Below are positions 16,020-24,691 of a DNA stretch of 64,000 nucleotides, piece by piece. The stretch lies in NCBI RefSeq assembly GCF_000378185.1, contig NZ_KB899376.1:710357-774356 (forward strand), in the 5' to 3' direction. The position numbers and the translations under genes are program-made. The notes under the pieces are model-generated. The model made no database searches. It was given only the letters and a program-made list of their open reading frames with translations, and was not told the DNA's origin. The number at the start of each line of letters is the position of its first letter. Position 1 is the stretch's first letter. Source of the stretch: Salinimonas chungwhensis DSM 16280 (GTDB taxonomy: Bacteria > Pseudomonadota > Gammaproteobacteria > Enterobacterales > Alteromonadaceae).

Positions 16020-18200
16020 ATGCAAGCCACCATCAAAGCCGATCGCGGCCTTTTTTCTTACCCTAAATACTGGCCTCACTGTCTAGGCACGGCACCGTTC
16101 CTTCCCATGTCAAAAGCCGAAATGGATGAACTGGGCTGGGACAGTTGCGATGTCATTCTGGTAACCGGTGATGCCTATGTGGATCACCCCAGCTTTGGTA
16201 TGGCCGTTATTGGCCGGGTGCTGGAAGCCCATGGTTTCCGCGTGGGGATCATTGCCCAACCGGACTGGACCAGCAAAGACGACTTTATGAAGCTGGGCAA
16301 ACCCAACCTCTACTTTGGGGTGACGGCCGGCAATATGGACTCGATGATTAACCGGTATACAGCGGACAAGAAGCTTCGTCATGACGATGCCTACACACCG
16401 GGCAATGTAGGTGGAAAGCGCCCGGACCGCGCAGTAACCGTATATTCCCAGCGTTGTCGTGAAGCATTTAAAGGCACACCGGTTATCGTTGGTGGTATTG
16501 AGGCGAGCTTGCGACGTATTGCTCATTACGATTACTGGTCAGAAAAAGTCCGTCGCTCAGTACTATTCGATAGCAAAGCCGACATGTTGTTTTTCGGCAA
16601 TGCAGAACGGCCCCTGGTTGAAGTAACGCACCGTTTGGCGGCGGGTGAAAATATTGCCGATCTCACCGATATCCGTGGTACAGCCATTATTGTTAAACAG
16701 GCACTACCCGAATGGCAGGGCGTGGATTCCACTTCGCTGGATAAACCCGGCAAGATTGATCCTATTAGCAGCCCTTACCAGATGGAACCTGAATGTGATA
16801 AAGCTGACCAGGATGCGACTAACGCTGAGGACCAGAATAAGGCCCAACCGATTGTCATCCAGCCGGCGGAGCGCAGAAAGCCGTGGGAGCAGGTTTATGT
16901 CAAGCTGCCCGCTTTTGAAACCGTTCGTGATAATAAAATACTGTATGCCCATGCCTCGCGTATTTTGCATCAGGAGGTTAATCCTGGTTGCGCTCGCGCG
17001 TTGATGCAGCGTCATGGTGACCGGCACATATGGATTAATCCGCCGGCAATGCCGTTAGAAACCGATGAAATGGACGCGGTTTTTGATTTGCCGTATCAGC
17101 GGGTACCCCACCCTGTCTATGGTGATGCTAAAATTCCAGCTTATGACATGATACGGTTTAGTATCAACATTATGCGCGGCTGTTATGGCGGTTGCACTTT
17201 TTGCTCCATCACCGAGCATGAAGGCCGGATTATTCAAAGCCGTTCAGAAGATTCAATTATTCGCGAAATCGAGACCATTCGCGACACCGTACCCGGTTTT
17301 ACCGGAGTTATTTCGGATTTGGGCGGCCCTACTGCAAACATGTATCGTTTGCGCTGTAAAAGTGCTAAAGCTGAAGCGACGTGCAAACGTCCGTCCTGTG
17401 TTTATCCAAGTATTTGCGCCCATATGGATACCGACCACACCCCGACCATCGACTTGTATAAACGGGCGCGCGAACTTCCTGGCATCAAAAAGGTGCTAAT
17501 TGCCTCGGGCGTACGGTATGATTTGGCGGTAGAGGATCCGCGGTATGTTAAAGAGCTGGCATTGCATCATACCGGTGGGTATCTGAAAATCGCGCCGGAG
17601 CATACCGAGGAAGGCCCGCTGGACAAAATGATGAAGCCGGGCATGGGCAGTTATGATCGGTTTAAAGAACTGTTTGATAAATACAGCGAAGAGGCCGGTA
17701 AAAAACAGTATCTCATACCTTATTTTATTGCTTCGCATCCAGGCACCACTGATGAAGATATGCTGGCGCTGGCGATATGGCTCAAAGAGAACCGGTTTAA
17801 ACTGGATCAGGTCCAGAATTTTTATCCGTCTCCTATGGCAACGGCAACGACCATGTATCACACAGAAGTGAATAGTCTGCGTAAAGTCAAAAAAGACAGT
17901 GAGCATGTCCCTTCTGCAAAAGGTGAAATACACCGTCGGTTACATAAAGCCATGTTGCGTTACCATGATCCAAAAAACTTCGCTCAAATCCGCGAAGCAC
18001 TGAAGAAAATGGACCGGGAAGATTTGATCGGCCGCGGCCCACAACACCTGGTGCCGCCGGAATCTAAAGAAGAAAAACGCGCCAGGGCACCTAAAGCACG
18101 ACGCGGTGAGCGCGCGCTCTCAAAGCATACTGGCTTACCACCAAAAGGGTTTCGGGATAAAAAGCGCCGGGGCCCCAGGTCCGATCAGCGCCAGAGCTAA
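16020..18200 (+). CDS. ygiQ: YgiQ-family radical SAM protein
   Basis: This 726-residue protein follows E. coli YgiQ closely from [12 protein letters not shown] onward, including [47 protein letters not shown] split over the N-terminal domain. The radical SAM cluster motif is CYGGCTFC (C-x3-C-x2-C) near residue 390, and the C-terminus is very basic. A B12-like N-terminal domain, the radical SAM barrel and a DUF3362-type tail give the family order. The reaction is not known. I took the ATG at 16020 from homology; its ribosome site is weak. The gene is divergent from the EVE cluster. A GC-rich hairpin follows the stop. Confidence 0.9.
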   Translation: MQATIKADRGLFSYPKYWPHCLGTAPFLPMSKAEMDELGWDSCDVILVTGDAYVDHPSFGMAVIGRVLEAHGFRVGIIAQPDWTSKDDFMKLGKPNLYFGVTAGNMDSMINRYTADKKLRHDDAYTPGNVGGKRPDRAVTVYSQRCREAFKGTPVIVGGIEASLRRIAHYDYWSEKVRRSVLFDSKADMLFFGNAERPLVEVTHRLAAGENIADLTDIRGTAIIVKQALPEWQGVDSTSLDKPGKIDPISSPYQMEPECDKADQDATNAEDQNKAQPIVIQPAERRKPWEQVYVKLPAFETVRDNKILYAHASRILHQEVNPGCARALMQRHGDRHIWINPPAMPLETDEMDAVFDLPYQRVPHPVYGDAKIPAYDMIRFSINIMRGCYGGCTFCSITEHEGRIIQSRSEDSIIREIETIRDTVPGFTGVISDLGGPTANMYRLRCKSAKAEATCKRPSCVYPSICAHMDTDHTPTIDLYKRARELPGIKKVLIASGVRYDLAVEDPRYVKELALHHTGGYLKIAPEHTEEGPLDKMMKPGMGSYDRFKELFDKYSEEAGKKQYLIPYFIASHPGTTDEDMLALAIWLKENRFKLDQVQNFYPSPMATATTMYHTEVNSLRKVKKDSEHVPSAKGEIHRRLHKAMLRYHDPKNFAQIREALKKMDREDLIGRGPQHLVPPESKEEKRARAPKARRGERALSKHTGLPPKGFRDKKRRGPRSDQRQS

Positions 18201-18222
18201 TATTTTACCCTTTAAAATATAT

Positions 18223-18243
18223 GCAGGCGCCTGCTGCGCCTGC
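18223..18243 (+). terminator. Hairpin after ygiQ
   Basis: GCAGGCGC-ctgct-GCGCCTGC forms a perfect 8-pair stem 23 bases after the ygiQ stop. There is no T-run, so it may act as a 3' end stabiliser or a weak terminator. Confidence 0.5.
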
Positions 18244-18595
18244 GATGCTAACATTGCCGGGAAACGCACTCATAGTGTGAAATAGTGTCTACTTCTTTTC
18301 TGCAATCCGGTAATATCAGGCTCGCGCTGAGGGCTTGATTAAGGCAAATCACAATGAATATGACTGTTATACTGCCCCTGATAATAGTATGGTGACGTTG
18401 TGCCAGTGAACCATCCATTTCAATAGACTTTGCAGTGACCTTCTTGTTGCTAAAACAGAACGGCAAAGATGGTTTCATCACAATGGTAGATAAACATGAA
18501 GCTATTATCGAACGTGACTAAGAAATGAACGCTAATAGATATATAAACTGACTATAGATGCCACATTGTGCCTGAACATAGTGCCTCGCTAGACA
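18244..18595. other. Intergenic region, no gene seen
   Basis: A 77-codon minus-strand frame exists here (18248-18481) but has unusual composition, no ribosome site and no recognisable domain. I see no RNA gene or repeat. Confidence 0.4.
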
Positions 18596-18964
18596 TTAAA
18601 CGTTTCCACTAAACCAGTTGCTGCATCGATGTAACCAATACGTGAAATCATGTTTCATGTTGTTTATCACCATTTGATACCCTCTTTTGGGAATCGCTTC
18701 AATACGCCAGTCACAATCCACAGACACAGACTTCAATTCTTTACGCAATCGGCAAACAAGGTGATTAATCATATCGTCGCTGACAATGTTATGCTGCCAT
18801 ATATGCTGACGAATTTGTTGCCGGGAAACAAAATGATTATCCTGAGTCAGAAAAAGCTCCAGCAATAATGCACACTGAGGAGAGAGCACGCGACGATCAC
18901 CCTGAGAATTGCAAACGGTGCGTGTGGCTGAATCATAGTTAGGAAAGACGGGGTGCATACTCAT
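18596..18964 (-). CDS. Small winged-helix DNA-binding protein (OmpR/CadC type)
   Basis: The 122-residue product consists almost only of a transcriptional-regulator C-terminal winged helix: the beta-sheet start, LSPQCALLLELFLTQDNHFVSRQQIRQHIW, the recognition helix region SDDMINHLVCRLRKELK, and the wing WRIEAIPKRGYQM. No receiver domain precedes it, and the last 25 residues (FTYWLHRCSNWFSGNV) are too short and polar to be a clear membrane anchor. It resembles the DNA-binding part of ToxR/CadC-like regulators. The ATG at 18964 has AGGGG upstream. The target is unknown; the divergent DUF3718 gene at 19201 is the natural candidate. Confidence 0.75.
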   Translation of the reverse strand: MSMHPVFPNYDSATRTVCNSQGDRRVLSPQCALLLELFLTQDNHFVSRQQIRQHIWQHNIVSDDMINHLVCRLRKELKSVSVDCDWRIEAIPKRGYQMVINNMKHDFTYWLHRCSNWFSGNV

Positions 18965-19200
18965 GATGGTCCCCTGATATTTAGCTTATAAAGCTTAGCA
19001 TATAGAATTATTCTTATATTAAATTCTCAGCTTACAATGACAATCTCATGATTAATCATCTGATAAGTAAAAACATTTAATATCATCAAATCTTCATCAA
19101 TTCATCAGCGCAATTTTTTGAGCAGCGAACTAGCTTTAAGAAGCCTGCGCAGTGGTACCGCAAAGGATCTCAACTAATATCAGCCAAGAAGGAAAAAATT

Positions 19201-19593
19201 ATGATCAGATGTAATGTTGCGTCTGCCGGACTATGTCTGCTTTCTTTAAGTCTTGCGGGACCGTCCATAGCCGAAAGTTATCCTGCAGAAATGGAAAAGG
19301 ACCTGATTGCTGTATGCCAGCATGCAGGAGAAGATAATAGCCTGAAAATGCATCAAACTGTACGTGGGTTATCCGTGGGAACAAGTCATACCGGCCCTAT
19401 GTACCGGGTTCTGGTTGCTGGTTTGCGTTGCAATGGAATGACTGTGTCACAATTTGCCAGTTATTACGGTGCGCAGAGCACCTATGACGTGTTAAAAAGG
19501 TTTAGTCCGGAAACTTCTGTGGAAATAAAGGATATCCAGATAAGCCGTTTGCCACCGGAAAATATTGTGGTCAGCGTTGCAGCCGCCCGCTAA
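19201..19593 (+). CDS. Secreted DUF3718-like protein
   Basis: The 130-residue protein has a signal peptide (MIRCNVASAGLCLLSLSLAG, cleavage after SIAE-like end near residue 24). The mature part has two cysteines in the arrangement LIAVCQHAGEDN and GLRCNGMTVSQFASYYGA, the same C...CNG spacing as the DUF3718 protein at 62562 in this window. The family is nearly confined to Alteromonadales-type bacteria and has no known function; the cysteine pair probably forms a disulfide in the periplasm. AAGGAAAAAAT precedes the ATG. The upstream 236 bases, shared with a winged-helix gene, are AT-rich with a 12-base palindrome ATGATTAATCAT at 19048-19059. Confidence 0.6.
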   Translation: MIRCNVASAGLCLLSLSLAGPSIAESYPAEMEKDLIAVCQHAGEDNSLKMHQTVRGLSVGTSHTGPMYRVLVAGLRCNGMTVSQFASYYGAQSTYDVLKRFSPETSVEIKDIQISRLPPENIVVSVAAAR

Positions 19594-19611
19594 CTACCAT
19601 CAGTGAGATGC

Positions 19612-19645
19612 AAAAAAGGCGTCACGATGAGAAGGCGTCTTTTTT
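19612..19645 (+). terminator. Intrinsic terminator
   Basis: AAAAAAGGCG pairs with CGTCTTTTTT (one G-T wobble) around a 14-base loop and ends in the T-run. It follows the DUF3718-like gene. Confidence 0.75.
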
Positions 19646-19669
19646 ATATATGATAAAAACACACAGATA

Positions 19670-20683
19670 CTACCTGTTTCTTAACGCAGCCGGCGTTAAT
19701 CCGGTCCAGCGTTTAACCGCCCTTCGAAAATTTGCCAAATCAGTAATCGCCATCTTCAATGCACTCAGCTCGTTACTCATCTGACAATCTTTAAGTAAAA
19801 ATACCGCCTGCTCGCGGCGATATGCATCAACAAGCTGTGAAAATGATACGTCCAACTCATGTAGCCTACGTTTAAGCGTGGCCACGCTGATACCACATAG
19901 TTGTGCTGCGTCTGCTGCGCTGATTTGTGGGGTTTGCTCAAGCAATAAACGAATTGCCTCGGGCAGCAGCACCCCCCGTAGATATGTCTTTTTATAATGT
20001 CCAATAACCGCGTGTCTCACATACGGTTCATATTTTTCGAATCTCGCATTAACCGCTGAACGGTCGAAACGGACTGAAAAACTATCTTGCTCAAAAAAGA
20101 GGTTTCTGCCCAGATGCATCTCATAGTCAGCCATCTGGCGTGGTCGATGGAAGGGGAAGTGAAAAGTAAGGCCCAGACGTGACCCAGTCCAACGTTTACT
20201 GAGCGCATAGAGTGCGGACATAACGATTTCAGCTTTGCAGACCCAGTTTTGATAGCTACCAGCTGGATCGCGCATGATCATTACAAGCTGGCTATCCTTC
20301 CGATAAATTGCAAATGCGACTATCGGGCAGACCAGGTGCATAAAATGGGAGGTAATTCTTATTACCTGATTGAAATCCCGACAATATTCTAATCCTCTTA
20401 GTAACCCGCCGTAGTGTGAACTCGCAAGTGCCTGACCAACCTGAAAACTAAAGTCTGTTCCTTTACACAATTTATGCGCATTGGCTATCAGTTTTGTCAG
20501 TTGAGAAAAAGAAATACACTCAGCTTCCTGTAGCGCATTTTCAAAAACCCCGGTCCCTCGTAATAGTCGGTGGCCGTCTATCTGACGGGCCCTACAGACA
20601 TCCATAATAGCCTTGGCGATAGGAGAGCCAGGAATTGTTCGCGCGTCCGGCGCTATCAATGCATGAGTTAAATTCCTTCTCAT
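19670..20683 (-). CDS. AraC-family transcriptional regulator
   Basis: The 337-residue protein has the long N-terminal AraC-type ligand-binding region (about residues 20-210: SPIAKAIMDVCRARQIDGHRLLRGTG, FSFQVGQALASSHYGGLLRG) of the kind found in OruR/ArgR-like regulators, and a C-terminal AraC helix-turn-helix with ISAADAAQLCGISVATLKRRLHE, then FRRAVKRWTGLTPAALR. The first helix-turn-helix is normal; the C-terminal motif fits the family. Its ATG overlaps the stop of the preceding gene in an ATGA, so it is translated with the GGDEF-like membrane protein. The pair is divergent from a TonB receptor and phytase gene, which are the likely regulatory targets. Confidence 0.85.
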   Translation of the reverse strand: MRRNLTHALIAPDARTIPGSPIAKAIMDVCRARQIDGHRLLRGTGVFENALQEAECISFSQLTKLIANAHKLCKGTDFSFQVGQALASSHYGGLLRGLEYCRDFNQVIRITSHFMHLVCPIVAFAIYRKDSQLVMIMRDPAGSYQNWVCKAEIVMSALYALSKRWTGSRLGLTFHFPFHRPRQMADYEMHLGRNLFFEQDSFSVRFDRSAVNARFEKYEPYVRHAVIGHYKKTYLRGVLLPEAIRLLLEQTPQISAADAAQLCGISVATLKRRLHELDVSFSQLVDAYRREQAVFLLKDCQMSNELSALKMAITDLANFRRAVKRWTGLTPAALRNR

Positions 20684-21603
20684 GCCACTGATATCTCACA
20701 GTGGGTCAGTTTAAGATTGAGTCTGGCAAGTAGTTCATCAACATCATGCTCTGGTCCGCATTCGATTACCGCGGTCCGAACAGATTGAAAAACGGCAGTT
20801 GTGTTGGTGGCTATTCTGAAGGCCAAATGGTTAACGGAGTTCTGAATCTGAGAGGCCAGCTCATTAGCCGCGTGCAATTCCATATCTGGTAACAGGATCA
20901 CGAATCGGTCACTGGCATAGCGACAAACAAGATCCTCATGCCGAACATGCATAACCAGCAGGCGCCCTACTTCCTGCAATAAACGGTTACCTTCAAGATG
21001 ACCAAAACGTGAGTTGAAGCGGGAAAACTGATTAATATCCACCATTAAAATACTGGCATGAACCAAGCGCCGTTGATAATCAGCGGCGCGGTCGCAAAAA
21101 TAAGCAGCAGGATAAAGCTGGGTGACGGTATCTATGTTTTCATGATCGCGATAATAACTTTCTCTTCGCTGAAGCTGAACATTGAGCGCCAGTTGTTCCC
21201 TATGCCAGAACACCAGGGCCACAGTCATTATCACCATACCCGCCGCCGCAGGAACTGATTCAATCATGCCTAACCACTGTGATGCCAAAGGGTAATAAAA
21301 GAGCTCATCGAGTAAATCCAGTAGTGCGGTAAATGCCAGACAATTAAGCCCCGCGACCATCAACGTTGTAACCTTGCCCGCTGGTCTGCTTACGATTACA
21401 GCGATAATCCATGTCGCGGCAAATATAAAAACACTCCCCTCAGCAACAATATCCAGCCAGTCAATGTGCGCAAGCTGTTTGGTTATACCATGCGACAGGA
21501 CCAAAAACAGGGCCAAACCTTGCGCCACAATAGTGCCGCCACTCAGATGAATTCGCTGGTTGAACCTTCGGTGATAAACGTTAATGTGTGTCATCAATGT
21601 CAT
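20680..21603 (-). CDS. Membrane protein with degenerate GGDEF domain
   Basis: The 307-residue protein has four or five membrane segments in residues 15-135 and a GGDEF domain from about residue 160. The signature loop is ASDRF instead of GGDEF (CRYASDRFVILL), which removes the catalytic glycines and acidic residue, so cyclase activity is unlikely. The inhibitory-site motif RHED lies exactly five residues before the loop, the R-x-x-D position that binds c-di-GMP in PleD-like enzymes. The protein may thus be a c-di-GMP receptor rather than a producer. Its stop overlaps the AraC start (ATGA), suggesting it acts with that regulator. Confidence 0.8.
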   Translation of the reverse strand: MTLMTHINVYHRRFNQRIHLSGGTIVAQGLALFLVLSHGITKQLAHIDWLDIVAEGSVFIFAATWIIAVIVSRPAGKVTTLMVAGLNCLAFTALLDLLDELFYYPLASQWLGMIESVPAAAGMVIMTVALVFWHREQLALNVQLQRRESYYRDHENIDTVTQLYPAAYFCDRAADYQRRLVHASILMVDINQFSRFNSRFGHLEGNRLLQEVGRLLVMHVRHEDLVCRYASDRFVILLPDMELHAANELASQIQNSVNHLAFRIATNTTAVFQSVRTAVIECGPEHDVDELLARLNLKLTHCEISVA

Positions 21604-21891
21604 GCTGATTACTTAATTTTTATAATGATTTACAGGGTCATTCTGGCTCAGCTATATGACATTCTGATGGCAAAAGCCCTCCCGTAATGTCAAAAAATTT
21701 TATTTTTTCAATATTAATCAGTTAGATAACGACCAGGTCAATTTGGCTCAGTATTTTTTCAATACGGGGAAATAACCGTAGAATCAGCGTTTTATCACTA
21801 CCTCGTCATAAGGTAGTCACACAATAGTCATTTATCCTTCTTAGCTTACCCACCATCAATTGCACACCTACGTTAGGAAGGATTTATTTTT
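21604..21891. promoter_or_regulatory. Divergent promoter region of the phytase-type locus
   Basis: This 288-base region lies between the GGDEF-like gene and the TonB receptor gene and must hold both promoters. The receptor ATG at 21892 is preceded by AGGAAGG. No clear -35/-10 pair or strong palindrome was found. Confidence 0.4.
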
Positions 21892-24585
21892 ATGCTTCGA
21901 CTTTCGCGCATTGCTTGTCACTGTTATGCAATCTTAGGCCTTGGGGCTGCACCGTTTTTTGTTAATGCCGGCGAGATTAACGGTCAGCTTACTAATGATG
22001 ATAATTCACGGGTTTTTGCTGGCGCGCAAATTCGTCTTCAAGAGCTGAATCTTACGACAACGTCTGGCCGCGACGGTAGCTTTAGGTTCCCCTCTTTACC
22101 TGCGGGCACATATACATTGAAAGCGAGTTACCTTGGTGCTGCGCCAGTGACCCAGCTAGTTACACTGACAGATGATCAAACAGTTACCCCCGTTATAACG
22201 CTGAGCGAAAATACTAATTCATTAACTGACATTCTTGTGCGTGGTCAACGCAGCGGCCAGGCTTCAGCGATTAATAAACAGCGGGTATCGTCTCGTATAT
22301 CGTCTATTGTCTCTGCAGACGCAATTGGCCAGTTCCCAGACCAAAATGCAGCAGAAGCGCTACAACGTTTGCCTGGCATATCGCTGGAGCGGGACCAGGG
22401 CGAAGGCCGGTTTGTTGGTATCCGTGGTATTGACCCAAACCTTAACAATGTCACCATAAATGGTCTCAATATCCCCTCTCCCGAGTCAGGCGTTCGCTCC
22501 GTGGCCCTGGATGTAATCCCGTCAGAATTAATCCAGACCCTTGAAGTTTCAAAGTCAGTTACACCGGACATGGATGCAGACGCTATTGGTGGCGCCATCG
22601 ACGTGAAAAGTGTCAGTGCCTTCGATTATCCTGGTTCAACGGCCAGTGTGACGGCACAGGCCAGTCAGAATCAACTGGTTGACAAAACCAGTCCTAAATT
22701 ATCAGCTAAGATGACCAAAAAGTTCAGTGACTCAGTAGGGATTGCTGCTGCGCTGTCCTGGTTTGATCGGGATTTGGGCTCCGACAACATTGAGAGTAAC
22801 GGTGAAGACGAGCTGGAACAGCGAGAATACAATATCAACCGTGAACGGCTTGGTGGTGCAGTCAACCTTGACTGGCGACCTGATTTTAACAACCAGTACT
22901 TTTTGCGCACGCTATACAGCCAGTTTGCCGATGACGAATACCGACAGGCAAATATCTATAGTTTTGAGGGTGAGGATTCTCAGATAGAAAGAGAAAGTAA
23001 GGACCGATACGAAGAACAGTCGATTTTTACAGTAAGTGGCGGTGGTGAACATCAGTTAGGCGTATGGCTGATTAACTGGCAACTTGGCTATGCAAAATCT
23101 GACGAAGATGAGCCCGACGCTTTGTATTATGTTTTTAAGACTGACAATGACAGTATTACAACAGATCTAAATACCCAAATCCCCGTTGTCACCCAAAATG
23201 CTGCGGCTACTGACCTTTCGACATATGAGACCGATGAAGTCAGCTTCGAAGATAATTACACCAAAGACACAGAAACCAGTATTAAAATCGACGTTATTCG
23301 ACCCTTAGTGATTGCTGGCGTAGAAACCGAGCTGAAGTTCGGTAGCAAATACCGCATGAGAGAAAAGAATCGCGACAGTCAGGTATTTATTTACGATGAT
23401 GGTTTTAGCGATATGTCTGCACAGCAATACGCAACAGGCAGTCCTGACTGGCAATTCGGCGATTTTGGACCCGGTCTTGACCGTCAGGGTATGCGGACTG
23501 ATTTTAATAGTAACCGGCAACAGTTATCACTGGCAGCGCTGGACTCAGAAGTTGAATCTAACGGCGCCTCCTATGTTAACAACGAAGACATATTTGCCGC
23601 GTATGGAATGCTGACCGCACAGTTTGAAAAGTTGCAGATCGTGGCGGGCTTACGTTATGAACACACCGACTTCAGCACCGCAGGAATGCGTGTTGAATTG
23701 GTTGAAAACGAACAAACTGGCGAGGAAGGCGTTCGGAATACGCCATGGTCGACGCAACGTGACTATGACTACCTGCTGCCCAGTATCAATTTGCGCTATG
23801 ACCTGACCGATAAGGTATTACTTCGCGGAGCGTACACCCAGACACTCGCACGTCCAAAATTCGAAGATGTGGCTGCATTTCAGATAATTCAAAGTAGTAC
23901 TGAAGAAGATGAAGGCGCCTTTGTTACCGAGCGCGAGGCGGAAGTGGGGAACCCGGATCTTCAACCCTATGAATCGAGTAATTTTGATTTATCAATCGAG
24001 TATTATCCTGGCGCTGTGGGGGTATTATCGGCGGGATATTTTTATAAGGATATAGATAATTTCGTGGTGTTCGCCGATGTTGCCGGAACCAGTGAATGGG
24101 AAGGATTTGACGAGGTGATTCAGCCGGTCAACGGAGAATCGGCGAGTCTGCAGGGCGTGGAGCTGTCCTGGGTAAAGACATTCAACAACGGATTGCTCCT
24201 GTCAGCAAATGGCGCCATCACAGATTCAGAGGCAACCACACTGCTTGATGGTGAATCATTTAAAACCCGCCTGCCTAATCAGTCTGACAAAATCGGCAAC
24301 CTGGCCGTAGGCTACGAAAATAACACCGTTAGTCTGCGGCTTACACTGGCATACAAAAGCGATAACTTTGAAGAGCTTGATGGCGAGATGCTGCGCATCG
24401 AAGACAGTCATCAACAACTCGACTTTACCGGAAAATATTATTTCGATGATTCTATGATGGTGTACTTCAACGGCGTTAATCTGACGAACGAGCCCTATTA
24501 TCATTACTTTGATCAGCCAGACAGAAATGCCCAATACGAAAAGTATGGTCGCACATTTGAAGTTGGCTTTACCTGGCGCATGTAA
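21892..24585 (+). CDS. TonB-dependent receptor with N-terminal carboxypeptidase-like domain
   Basis: The 897-residue receptor has a signal peptide ending near NAGE (residue 27), then a carboxypeptidase-regulatory-like beta-sandwich (residues about 28-105: GEINGQLTNDD, GRDGSFRFPSLPAGTYTLKASYLG), a plug (QNAAEALQRLPGISLERDQGEGRFVGIRGIDP split over 165-200, then LDVIPSELIQTLEVSKSVTPDMDADAIGGAIDV), and a barrel ending RTFEVGFTWRM. This layout is common for Alteromonadales receptors for large or charged nutrients. The next gene is a beta-propeller phytase, so inositol phosphates are the suspected cargo. A terminator follows the stop, yet the phytase is only 106 bases further. Confidence 0.88.
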   Translation: MLRLSRIACHCYAILGLGAAPFFVNAGEINGQLTNDDNSRVFAGAQIRLQELNLTTTSGRDGSFRFPSLPAGTYTLKASYLGAAPVTQLVTLTDDQTVTPVITLSENTNSLTDILVRGQRSGQASAINKQRVSSRISSIVSADAIGQFPDQNAAEALQRLPGISLERDQGEGRFVGIRGIDPNLNNVTINGLNIPSPESGVRSVALDVIPSELIQTLEVSKSVTPDMDADAIGGAIDVKSVSAFDYPGSTASVTAQASQNQLVDKTSPKLSAKMTKKFSDSVGIAAALSWFDRDLGSDNIESNGEDELEQREYNINRERLGGAVNLDWRPDFNNQYFLRTLYSQFADDEYRQANIYSFEGEDSQIERESKDRYEEQSIFTVSGGGEHQLGVWLINWQLGYAKSDEDEPDALYYVFKTDNDSITTDLNTQIPVVTQNAAATDLSTYETDEVSFEDNYTKDTETSIKIDVIRPLVIAGVETELKFGSKYRMREKNRDSQVFIYDDGFSDMSAQQYATGSPDWQFGDFGPGLDRQGMRTDFNSNRQQLSLAALDSEVESNGASYVNNEDIFAAYGMLTAQFEKLQIVAGLRYEHTDFSTAGMRVELVENEQTGEEGVRNTPWSTQRDYDYLLPSINLRYDLTDKVLLRGAYTQTLARPKFEDVAAFQIIQSSTEEDEGAFVTEREAEVGNPDLQPYESSNFDLSIEYYPGAVGVLSAGYFYKDIDNFVVFADVAGTSEWEGFDEVIQPVNGESASLQGVELSWVKTFNNGLLLSANGAITDSEATTLLDGESFKTRLPNQSDKIGNLAVGYENNTVSLRLTLAYKSDNFEELDGEMLRIEDSHQQLDFTGKYYFDDSMMVYFNGVNLTNEPYYHYFDQPDRNAQYEKYGRTFEVGFTWRM

Positions 24586-24621
24586 TACCGCAGGTACGTT
24601 TCACTTGGTTACTTTTTAGTT

Positions 24622-24644
24622 AAGGGCGCTGAAAAGCCCTTTTT
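24622..24644 (+). terminator. Intrinsic terminator after the TonB receptor gene
   Basis: AAGGGC (24622-24627) pairs with GCCCTT (24636-24641) and runs into TTTTT. A run of ten C follows two bases later. Confidence 0.75.
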
Positions 24645-24645
24645 G

Positions 24646-24655
24646 CCCCCCCCCC
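24646..24655 (+). repeat. Homopolymer of ten C
   Basis: Ten consecutive C residues lie between the receptor terminator and the phytase start, 36 bases before the ATG. Such tracts are prone to slippage. Confidence 0.9.
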
Positions 24656-24691
24656 GGTTACGGCTGGTTAACACAGGATTTTATTGTTTAT

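Noticed and set aside
18248-18481. Minus-strand frame of 77 codons after ygiQ
   Set aside because: No ribosome site, cysteine-rich odd composition and no recognisable domain.
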